Below, in pieces: positions 15,548 to 22,099 of a stretch of 27,701 nt of DNA. The notes beneath the pieces are model-generated. The model ran no database searches. It was not told the origin of the DNA and saw only the letters and a list, made by a program, of their open reading frames with translations. The translations under genes and the position numbers were made by a program. Origin of the DNA: an uncultured Bacilli bacterium. GTDB lineage: Bacteria > Bacillota_I > Bacilli_A > RFN20 > CAG-826. The DNA lies in the NCBI GenBank assembly GCA_934168325.1, contig CAKPNG010000022.1, positions 1 through 27,701 on the forward strand, written 5' to 3'. The stretch's first letter is position 1. The number at the start of each line of letters is the position of its first letter.

Positions 15548-17736
15548 TGATTTATAATTTAAATAAAAACATTGTAAAAACAATGTTTTTTTCAAGTGCT
15601 TTATTAAGTTTAGTTTCTTGTAAAGAAGAAAAGAATTTAAGTAATTTATTAGTTCAAGGCGAAATAAGTAAATATGAATATTTATTAGGTGAAACTATTA
15701 ATTTTGATGATTTAAGAGTTTATGATAAATTAACTAGAAAAGAAATAAACGATTATAATATTTATTTAAATAATATAAAAACTAATAATAAATCTTATAC
15801 ATTTGATAAAGTAGGTAGTTACACCTTATCAATTAAGAAAGAAAATTACAATCCTTATATATTTAATAATAAAATTAATGTTATTTCTAATAATGAGAAA
15901 TTATTACATTTAGATTATTCTAATACTAAAACTAAATATAATTTAAATGATAAATTTTATTATAGTGATATTAGTTTATATGATGAATCTAATAATAAAA
16001 TTAATGATTTTACTGTTAACTTAAGTGATGGGTATCAATTGACAAATATTGGTAACTTTGAAGTTACAATTAATTATAAAGATTATAAAGAATTAACATA
16101 TAATATTGAAGTTATTGATTCTAAAACTAATTATTTAAAAATATTAAGAAAACCTAATAAAGTTTATTATGAATTAAATGATAAATTAGATTTAAGTGGA
16201 TTAAAGGTAATTGATTTAAATACTAATCAAGAAATTAATGATTATAAAACGTCAATTAATAATAATGATATATTAAATAAATTAGGTAAAATTAATATTA
16301 AAATTAGTAAAGATAGTTATATAGACACTAATTTAGAAATAGAAGTAGTTGAACCTTATAAAGAAAGTAGTACTAGAACTATCGATATTTATACAATTAA
16401 TGATACTCATGGAGCTTTTACTAGAAGGGAAGATCTTTCTTTAAAACAAGCTGGTATGAGTTATATTGGTGATTATTATCAAAATAAAAAATCAGTTGAT
16501 TCATTATTTTTATCAGCTGGAGATATGTGGCAAGGTGGAATTGAATCTAATAATACTAAAGGTTTAATTATGACTGATGCTTTAAATTTAATTGGTTGCG
16601 ATGCGATGAGTATTGGTAATCATGAATTTGATTGGGATGAAACTCAAATATTAAAAAATAAAGAAATAATGGAATTTCCTTTATTAGCTAGTAATATATT
16701 TTATAAAGATAGTAATGTAATTCCTTCTTACTTAGATAAATCAGTTACTATAGATAGAGCTGGTGTAAAAATAGGAATAATAGGTAGTGTTGCTGAAAAT
16801 TTAGGATCATCTATTATTACTTCAATTGCTAAAAAATTTAGTTTTCCTAATCCACTTGAATATATTAAAAATGAATCAGATAAATTAAGAAATGAAGGTT
16901 GTGATCTTATTATTTTATTATCTCATGATGAAGGCTATGAAATTAAAAGTGAAAATGAACCATCTAAATTTTATGATTTAACTACAATTAGTAATATATC
17001 TAATAAGCGTTATGTTGATGCAATGGTCTTTGGTCATGATCATGTATCTAAAAAGGGAATTTATAATAATGTTCCTTTTGTTGAAGCTAGATGTAATGGT
17101 GCTTATATTGGAAATATTAAAATTAATATTAAAAAAAGTGGTGATGATTATTATGTGTTAAATGATTCAGAAACTAATGTTATAAATGCTTTTTATAATG
17201 CTACAAGTAGTATGAAAAGTATTGAAGATTTATTATTTAAATATCAAGATTTAATTGGTGATACTGATAAAGTTATTTATAATTTTAAAAATAGTTATTC
17301 TAGAGATGAATTTGCTTATATTGTTTGCCAAGCTATTGTTTGGTTTATAAATAATAATAAGATAAGTTTTGATAATAAAGAAATTAATATTGGCGCTCAT
17401 AATCTTCAAGGTATTAGAAGTGATGTAAATGCTGGAGAATTTAAAGAAGAAGATTTAACAAAAGTTTGTCCTTTTTCAAATTGTATTTCAATTATTAAAT
17501 GTAATGATAGTCAATTAAAATTTTTAAATAATTCTAGTATTGCTGTTTATTATCAAAATAATAATCCTATTAAAGATAGTGATGGATATTATTATGTTGG
17601 AACTATTAGTTATGTTGCTGAATTTACTAATAAAAATGGTAGCTCTAGCTGGACTAGTTTTAAAGAATATAATGACTTTATTATTGGTGATGTATTGAGA
17701 GAATTCTTATTAAATAATAGTGATTTAAATTTATAA
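15547..17736 (+). CDS. 5'-nucleotidase (UshA/YfkN-like metallophosphoesterase) lipoprotein with Ig-like repeats
   Basis: A 729-residue surface enzyme predicted to dephosphorylate nucleotides. The N-terminal signal ends in lipobox LVSC (Cys25). Three Ig-like repeats of about 75-80 residues follow (31-113, 116-191, 195-267), each with a 'G/N-D-x-L ... L-x-V-x-D' opening and related to the Big_3 type. The metallophosphoesterase domain starts near 278 with all metal ligands: NDTHGAF (Asp286, His288), SAGDMWQG (Asp326), GNHEFDW (Asn358, His359), LLSHDEG (His460) and GHDHV (His497, His499). The C-terminal substrate domain, about 570-729, has AHNLQGIRSDVNAGEF and later SYVAEF. The ATG overlaps the preceding stop (TAATG). 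A terminator-like hairpin lies within codons 7-16. In context it would act on the products of the neighbouring nucleases. Confidence 0.93.
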   Translation: MIYNLNKNIVKTMFFSSALLSLVSCKEEKNLSNLLVQGEISKYEYLLGETINFDDLRVYDKLTRKEINDYNIYLNNIKTNNKSYTFDKVGSYTLSIKKENYNPYIFNNKINVISNNEKLLHLDYSNTKTKYNLNDKFYYSDISLYDESNNKINDFTVNLSDGYQLTNIGNFEVTINYKDYKELTYNIEVIDSKTNYLKILRKPNKVYYELNDKLDLSGLKVIDLNTNQEINDYKTSINNNDILNKLGKINIKISKDSYIDTNLEIEVVEPYKESSTRTIDIYTINDTHGAFTRREDLSLKQAGMSYIGDYYQNKKSVDSLFLSAGDMWQGGIESNNTKGLIMTDALNLIGCDAMSIGNHEFDWDETQILKNKEIMEFPLLASNIFYKDSNVIPSYLDKSVTIDRAGVKIGIIGSVAENLGSSIITSIAKKFSFPNPLEYIKNESDKLRNEGCDLIILLSHDEGYEIKSENEPSKFYDLTTISNISNKRYVDAMVFGHDHVSKKGIYNNVPFVEARCNGAYIGNIKINIKKSGDDYYVLNDSETNVINAFYNATSSMKSIEDLLFKYQDLIGDTDKVIYNFKNSYSRDEFAYIVCQAIVWFINNNKISFDNKEINIGAHNLQGIRSDVNAGEFKEEDLTKVCPFSNCISIIKCNDSQLKFLNNSSIAVYYQNNNPIKDSDGYYYVGTISYVAEFTNKNGSSSWTSFKEYNDFIIGDVLREFLLNNSDLNL
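15565..15592 (+). promoter_or_regulatory. Terminator-like hairpin inside the start of the 5'-nucleotidase gene
   Basis: AAAAACATTGT and ACAATGTTTTT form a perfect 11-bp stem with a four-A loop, and the right arm runs into seven consecutive Ts. It has the shape of an intrinsic terminator but lies in the coding sequence just after the signal-peptide start. It may act as an attenuator or polarity element between the endonuclease and nucleotidase. Only two of the eleven pairs are G-C. Confidence 0.5.
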
Positions 17737-17739
17737 TTT

Positions 17740-17772
17740 AGAAAAATATCTTTATTTAGAAGACTTTTTTCT
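17740..17772 (+). terminator. Weak terminator after the 5'-nucleotidase gene
   Basis: AGAAAAA (17740-17746) pairs with TTTTTCT (17766-17772) and TCTT (17749-17752) with AAGA (17760-17763), with a two-by-two mismatch between them and a seven-base loop. A run of six Ts lies in the right arm. It starts 4 nt after the stop codon. Confidence 0.45.
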
Positions 17773-17782
17773 ATAAAATATA

Positions 17783-17841
17783 TTGGTAATCGGAAACCCC
17801 CAACAGAATAAATAAAACGAAGATTACTATTGTAATAGGAG
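17783..17841 (+). promoter_or_regulatory. Structured leader of the OB-fold lipoprotein gene with two competing pairings
   Basis: The leader has an unusual G+C patch (CGGAAACCCCC, 17791-17801). GGTAATC (17785-17791) can pair with GATTACT (17822-17828). ATTAC (17823-17827) can instead pair with GTAAT (17832-17836), a hairpin that abuts the AGGAG ribosome site (17837-17841). The two pairings share bases and exclude each other. A TATAAA box at 17772-17777 could start the transcript. I cannot match it to a known riboswitch class. Confidence 0.4.
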
Positions 17842-17846
17842 AGAAA

Positions 17847-19808
17847 ATGAGAAAATCTAAAGTTTTATGGCTTGCTACCACTTTACTTGGTACAAGTATC
17901 GTTGCTACATCTTGTAGAGGTGATGTAGTTGTAGATTCAAATGTTGATTACCTTATTAATTTTGTTTATGAAGATGGGGAAAAATATTTATTTGAAGCTA
18001 AAGGTGGTAGTGTAATTGAACTTACTACTTTTGAGTTACCTAGTGTTGATTATAAAAAGTTAGAAGGTTTTTATACTGATGAAACTCGTTCTACTTTATA
18101 TGATTATAGTAAAGAAGTTCATTCAAATTTAACACTTTATGTTAAACATGTTGATAATGTTAGAACTATTAAATCTTTAAAAGATGAAAATATTAAAGAT
18201 CAAAAAATAATTGTTAGTGGTGTTGTTGGCTATAAGAAAAGATTAAAAGGTTTAAAAACTGAAAATGATCCAGAAGGAAATAGATACAATAGTCAAATGG
18301 ATTGTTTCTATTTATTTGATGATACTGGTTCTATTTTAGTTTATGATAAAGCAGTTAATAATGAAGTAAAAGTTGGTAATAAAATTACTTTAAAAGCAAC
18401 TTATACAACTTATATTTTAGCAGATGAAATTGATTTTGCTCAAAAAGCAGGATATACAGGTAGTAGACAATTAATAAATTGTTCTATCGTTAGTAATGAT
18501 AATTCATTAACTAATACTTTTGATAAGTCTTTAGTTAGTGATATGGATGTATATGATATTACAGTTGCACCTACTTATATCAATCTTACTGGTAACGTTT
18601 ATAATGTACGTGCTAAGATTGAAAAGAAACAAGAAACAGGATTTATAAATTACTATTTATATGATCAATCTGGTGTTGGTTCACTTTATGTTTATACAAA
18701 TAATAATGGTAGTGATTATGCTTGGCTTGATGAATTTGCAGATAATTCTACATATTATAATGTTGTAGTAGCTATTTATAATGCTAAATGTGCTTCTAAT
18801 AATAGTTATTTCAGAATTATTCCTTTAGAAGTTAATGAAAAATATAATAGAACTAACGAAGATATTGCTAGAGGCGCTGCTATAACTGCTAGTAATAGTA
18901 TTAATAATTTATATTATCAAAATGAAGTTGATGTTACTTTAAATAATTTAGTTACTATTAGTGATGCTAGTTCTGAATTTAATGGTGCAACCATTAAATT
19001 AAGTAGTAATAATGAAGAATTAATTACTATTAATAGTGATAATAAAATAGTTATTAAAGCTAATAAAACTGGTAAAGCTACTATTACTTTTGAAGCTACA
19101 TTAAATGGTGCTAAAGGTACATTTAATAAAGAAATAACACTTACTGGTATTGATGACGTTAAAGCAACTAATATTCAAGATATTTATTCTAATGTCGATG
19201 AATATAAAGGCAAAGAAGTAACTGTTAAAGGTATTGTTGTTGGATATTCTTGGAAAGCTAAAGCTGGAAATAAAGGTGTTTATTATATTAATGATGGTAC
19301 TAATACTATGTTAGTAAGTCCAAATAATGAGAGTTTAGATACTGCTTTAGAAATTGGACAAGAAGTTATTTATACAGGTACATTTAGTACTGGTGAAAAA
19401 GGTGACCGTGTATTAAATGATGCTCAAATTAAATATTATTCATTAGCTAAAAAAGAATTAAATTATACATTTAAATCTTATACCATTAGTGAACTTGTTG
19501 AAATATCTAAAAAAGTTAAAGATAAAGAGCCAGTTAGTAATATCACTGGTGAAGTTTTTGAAACTACATTTATTGTTAAAAGAATTGATAACGCTCATTA
19601 TGTTAACTTTGTTATGCTTGATCCAAATGATGAAAGTATATCAACAACTGTCTATAGTAGTGGTGGAACACTCGATAAGAGTCCTGTTAAATTCTTAGAT
19701 GAATTTAATGGCAAAAAAGTAAAAGCCAAGATTGGTATTAGAGACCAATTCTATAAAGGTAAATTAAGAATTGATGTTTTAAATGAAACTGTCACTTTAG
19801 CTGAATAA
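17847..19808 (+). CDS. Lipoprotein with InlB-type repeat and several OB-fold-like domains
   Basis: A 653-residue surface protein without a visible enzyme motif. Lipobox ATSC places Cys23 at the mature end. Residues about 33-100 resemble an InlB B-repeat (YLINFVYEDG ... LEGFYTD-ETRS). At least two clear OB-fold-like segments follow: about 115-205 (KIIVSGVVGYKKR ... FDDTGSILVYD ... VGNKITLKATY) and about 435-520 (KEVTVKGIVVGYSWK ... YINDGTNTMLV ... IGQEVIYTGTF). Less clear ones lie at about 240-315 and 545-650. A Big2-like segment is at about 345-425 (ANKTGKATITFEA). The strongest ribosome site is AGGAG at 17837-17841. The fold set matches that of the Ig/OB lipoprotein upstream and the C-terminus of the SNase. 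It is followed by a strong terminator, which closes the lipoprotein cluster. A nucleic-acid-binding role is inference. Confidence 0.82.
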   Translation: MRKSKVLWLATTLLGTSIVATSCRGDVVVDSNVDYLINFVYEDGEKYLFEAKGGSVIELTTFELPSVDYKKLEGFYTDETRSTLYDYSKEVHSNLTLYVKHVDNVRTIKSLKDENIKDQKIIVSGVVGYKKRLKGLKTENDPEGNRYNSQMDCFYLFDDTGSILVYDKAVNNEVKVGNKITLKATYTTYILADEIDFAQKAGYTGSRQLINCSIVSNDNSLTNTFDKSLVSDMDVYDITVAPTYINLTGNVYNVRAKIEKKQETGFINYYLYDQSGVGSLYVYTNNNGSDYAWLDEFADNSTYYNVVVAIYNAKCASNNSYFRIIPLEVNEKYNRTNEDIARGAAITASNSINNLYYQNEVDVTLNNLVTISDASSEFNGATIKLSSNNEELITINSDNKIVIKANKTGKATITFEATLNGAKGTFNKEITLTGIDDVKATNIQDIYSNVDEYKGKEVTVKGIVVGYSWKAKAGNKGVYYINDGTNTMLVSPNNESLDTALEIGQEVIYTGTFSTGEKGDRVLNDAQIKYYSLAKKELNYTFKSYTISELVEISKKVKDKEPVSNITGEVFETTFIVKRIDNAHYVNFVMLDPNDESISTTVYSSGGTLDKSPVKFLDEFNGKKVKAKIGIRDQFYKGKLRIDVLNETVTLAE

Positions 19809-19832
19809 TTTATATAACTAAATCTAACATTT

Positions 19833-19858
19833 AAAAGGTGCGAGAAATCGCATCTTTT
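19833..19858 (+). terminator. Rho-independent terminator closing the lipoprotein cluster
   Basis: An 11-bp stem with one G-U pair (AAAAGGTGCGA with TCGCATCTTTT) capped by a GAAA tetraloop, then ATTATTT. It starts 25 nt after the stop codon. It is one of the most G+C-rich patches in the window. Confidence 0.93.
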
Positions 19859-19958
19859 ATTATTTAATAGGGGTTTTGCAGTGTTTTTTATAAAAATATT
19901 GAGTTTTTAAATAAAATAATTAATGTTTTTTCTTCTATTAAATATAAAAGAAATCAAT

Positions 19959-19964
19959 TAAAAT
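19959..19964 (+). promoter_or_regulatory. -10 box predicting a leaderless mRNA for the DUF2974 gene
   Basis: TAAAAT ends 6 nt before the ATG at 19971. There is no Shine-Dalgarno site and no clear -35. The spacing equals that at 24578-24583 and 27103-27108. Confidence 0.45.
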
Positions 19965-19970
19965 ATAGAT

Positions 19971-21107
19971 ATGAAAAAGATAAAAAGACCAGACAGCATT
20001 ATAAATTATGTTAGAGATTATCAATATAGTTTTCTAGAAAAACCGTTTAATGATGTTGATGCTTTAATTTTTGCTGAGTTAGCTTATTATAATTTTTCAA
20101 TGGTTTCTAATACTTTTAAGAAATCTAAATTAAAAGATTTAGATATTGATTTACTTACTAATGAAGATGGTCATAAATTATCTGACTATGAACACAAATA
20201 TATGTTAATAAAAGATATGATGAATTCAATAAGATTTAAAGATATTGAAGTAAGTAATTTCTTAAAAATATATGATGAAGATAAAGAAGAACAATATGCA
20301 TCAATATTAATTCATTATAAAAAAATATTTTCATATGTAAGTTATAGAGGAACGGATTTAACAGTATATGGTTGGAAAGAAGATTTTAATTTATCATTTT
20401 CTTTTCCTTTATCATCTCATATTGATGCTTTAAATTATTTAAATTCGTCATACCATCATTTAAATAAAATTATTTATGTTGGTGGGCATTCTAAAGGCGG
20501 AAATTTAGCAGTATATGCCGGAGTTATGGCTAAAAAACGCTTATATAAATATATCAAAAACATATATTCTTTTGATGGTCCTGGATTTAAAGAACAATTT
20601 TTTAAAGATAAAAAATATATAGAAAGAAAAACTAAAATTATTAAATATGTTCCTGAGTTTTCTATATTTGGAATGATTATGGAAGAAAGTGAAGATTTTA
20701 CTATCGTAAATGCAACGGGATTTACGATTATGGAACATATTGCGTTTAATTGGGTAATTAAAGGAGATAAATTTGATGTATTATCAGATATTACAAGTGG
20801 AGCTAGTGTTTTTGATGATACAATAAATAAAATGTTAAATTCTTATAGTGATGAAGAAAAAAAGAAATTAATTACTACTTTATATAATTTATTGATCGAA
20901 AATGACATTGTTAGAACTAGTGATATAAAAAGCAAGTTAGTAGATATATTTAAAACTTATTCAAAACTTGATAAAGATTCAAAAGATTTTATTAAGAAAA
21001 TAACTAAAAAGTTCTTAACTTTAACCCTAATAAATGTTAAAGATGATATAACCAAAGAAACTACAAGAATGAAGAATAATATTTTGATTAAAATCAAAAA
21101 GAATTAA
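19971..21107 (+). CDS. DUF2974 (Mbeg1-like) alpha/beta-hydrolase family protein
   Basis: A 378-residue cytoplasmic protein of the DUF2974 family, lipase-like hydrolases of unknown substrate that are common in Bacillota. Visible landmarks: FAELAYYNF near 34-42, YVSYRGTDLTVYGWKEDFNLSF at 122-143 in two halves, the nucleophile elbow GGHSKGGNLAVYAG with Ser174, FDGPGF with Asp202 as the likely acid, and a conserved His256 in MEHIAFNW. The C-terminal 100 residues are Lys-rich and helical. No signal peptide. It stands alone between a strong terminator and a convergent gene, behind its own leaderless-type promoter. The first ATG after the -10 box was taken. Family assignment is good, substrate unknown. 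Confidence 0.85.
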   Translation: MKKIKRPDSIINYVRDYQYSFLEKPFNDVDALIFAELAYYNFSMVSNTFKKSKLKDLDIDLLTNEDGHKLSDYEHKYMLIKDMMNSIRFKDIEVSNFLKIYDEDKEEQYASILIHYKKIFSYVSYRGTDLTVYGWKEDFNLSFSFPLSSHIDALNYLNSSYHHLNKIIYVGGHSKGGNLAVYAGVMAKKRLYKYIKNIYSFDGPGFKEQFFKDKKYIERKTKIIKYVPEFSIFGMIMEESEDFTIVNATGFTIMEHIAFNWVIKGDKFDVLSDITSGASVFDDTINKMLNSYSDEEKKKLITTLYNLLIENDIVRTSDIKSKLVDIFKTYSKLDKDSKDFIKKITKKFLTLTLINVKDDITKETTRMKNNILIKIKKN

Positions 21108-21122
21108 TTATTTTAATTTTTT
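21096..21122. terminator. Possible bidirectional AT-only terminator spanning two stop codons
   Basis: AATTAA (21102-21107) pairs with TTAATT (21113-21118), extended by a G-U pair and A-T pairs, around a five-base loop. A-tract and T-tract flank it, so it could work for both converging genes. It contains no G-C pair and may simply reflect composition. Confidence 0.3.
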
Positions 21123-21668
21123 ACCTACATTAAATGCTTTTGCAACTCTTTTTCCTATTTCCATATAAGATGAGCTAGTAGGGTCATAACATATTAATTT
21201 AGCTTTTTCTAAATCAATTTTACCATTTGAATCGATTATTTTTTGATCAACTGAAACATTTACTATTTTTGCGAATAATAATTCTTTTTCTTTATCATAA
21301 TTAATTAATTCACATTCTAACGCTAATGGTAATTCTTCAATTAATGGAGCATTTACTAATTGACTTTTAACAGTGTGAAAAAGAGATTTTTGAAGTTTAT
21401 TTTTTTCATCTTTTCCACTTACTATACCAACATAATCACAACTAGCAACAGTGTCTAATGTGCCTGTACTTAAAGTAAAAGCTTTGTTTCTTATTATATT
21501 TTCTGTAGTTAAATGATCTTTACTTAAGCATATACAAACTTTATCAAAGTCAGCCATCATCGCCCAAGCAGCATTCATTATATCTATAGACATATCTTTA
21601 TTATATGTCGCAATAATGCACACAGGTTCAGGTACCAAATAAGATTTTACATTAAAATTTTGTCTCAT
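21108..21668 (-). CDS. Flavin reductase-like (FMN-binding split-barrel) protein
   Basis: A 186-residue protein of the flavin reductase/flavoredoxin family, which binds FMN in a split barrel. The opening fits: 'PEPVCIIATYN' (14-24) followed by MNAAWAMMADF and VCICLSKDHLTTENI, then FTLSTGT at 64-70 and VGIVSGKDEKNK. The later EELPLALECELINY and the AKIVNVSVD strand also follow the family pattern. It probably catalyses flavin-dependent electron transfer in the cytoplasm; the partner is unknown. The ribosome site AAGGGAG corresponds to plus-strand 21676-21682, 7 nt from the ATG. A good promoter lies upstream. Its stop codon directly abuts that of the convergent DUF2974 gene with no bases between. 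Confidence 0.88.
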   Translation of the reverse strand: MRQNFNVKSYLVPEPVCIIATYNKDMSIDIMNAAWAMMADFDKVCICLSKDHLTTENIIRNKAFTLSTGTLDTVASCDYVGIVSGKDEKNKLQKSLFHTVKSQLVNAPLIEELPLALECELINYDKEKELLFAKIVNVSVDQKIIDSNGKIDLEKAKLICYDPTSSSYMEIGKRVAKAFNVGKKLK

Positions 21669-21691
21669 AAAATTACTCCCTTATCAACTTT

Positions 21692-21720
21692 ATTATATGA
21701 TTTAATGAATATATTGTTAA
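21692..21720 (-). promoter_or_regulatory. Promoter of the flavin reductase-like gene
   Basis: On the minus strand TTAACA (21715-21720) and TATAAT (21692-21697) are separated by 17 nt, a 5/6 and 6/6 match to the vegetative consensus. The predicted transcript has a leader of about 17 nt containing the ribosome site. Confidence 0.75.
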
Positions 21721-21814
21721 TAATTATAATTTGTATTTTTGCCAAACCTTGTCAATCTATGAACTGAAAAAAGGATTTTCTTTTAAAAAATAATTCGATT
21801 TAATCAAAATTTCT

Positions 21815-21842
21815 TTTACTTTTTCTTTAATTGTGCTTTAAT
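21815..21842 (+). promoter_or_regulatory. Possible promoter of the cold-shock gene
   Basis: TTTACT (21815-21820) and TTTAAT (21837-21842), the latter preceded by TGC as an extended -10, are 16 nt apart. The leader would be about 28 nt and carry AAGGAG at 21864-21869. The rest of 21721-21810 is AT-rich with no feature I can name. Confidence 0.35.
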
Positions 21843-21876
21843 CTAAATAGTTGTTAATCAACCAAGGAGTTTCTTT

Positions 21877-22077
21877 ATGACAGGTGTAGTAAAGTTTTTC
21901 GATGATGCTAAAGGCTATGGCTTTATTGTAAATGATGAAAACAAAAAAGATGTTTTCGTTCATTATACAGGCATCGAAGGTAAAGGACACAGATCTTTAA
22001 AAGATGGACAAAAAGTCACTTTTGATTTAGTAATTGATGAAAAAAGTGGCAAAGAAAGAGCAGTTAACGTAAAATAA
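21877..22077 (+). CDS. csp: Cold-shock protein (CspA family)
   Basis: A 66-residue single cold-shock domain that binds single-stranded RNA and DNA in the cytoplasm and acts as an RNA chaperone. RNP1 is KGYGFI (12-17) and RNP2 is VFVHYTGI (26-33). The opening MTGVVKFFDDAKGYG and the ending KSGKERAVNVK are typical, and the length is standard. AAGGAG at 21864-21869 lies 7 nt before the ATG. Codons such as AAC, TTC and ATC are commoner here than in neighbours, as expected for a well-expressed gene. The P-type ATPase gene starts 22 nt downstream. Confidence 0.97.
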   Translation: MTGVVKFFDDAKGYGFIVNDENKKDVFVHYTGIEGKGHRSLKDGQKVTFDLVIDEKSGKERAVNVK

Positions 22078-22099
22078 ATTAGACTATTAAATCTAATTT
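22076..22099 (+). other. Hairpin between the cold-shock gene and the P-type ATPase gene
   Basis: AAATTAGA (22076-22083) and TCTAATTT (22092-22099) form an 8-bp stem with an eight-base loop. The stem covers part of the csp stop codon and ends at the base before the ATPase ATG. It may be a weak terminator or block readthrough translation. The T-run after it is broken by the start codon. Confidence 0.4.

Noticed and set aside
15619..16347. The repeated segments of the 5'-nucleotidase as a DNA-level tandem repeat or CRISPR
   Set aside because: The similarity is at protein level (Ig-like domains) and the DNA copies are diverged; no direct repeats with regular spacers exist here or elsewhere in the window.
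17783..17841. preQ1 or other named riboswitch in this leader
   Set aside because: The CCCCC-AACAGAATAAATAAAA stretch superficially recalls preQ1-I, but the required stem and conserved core are not present.
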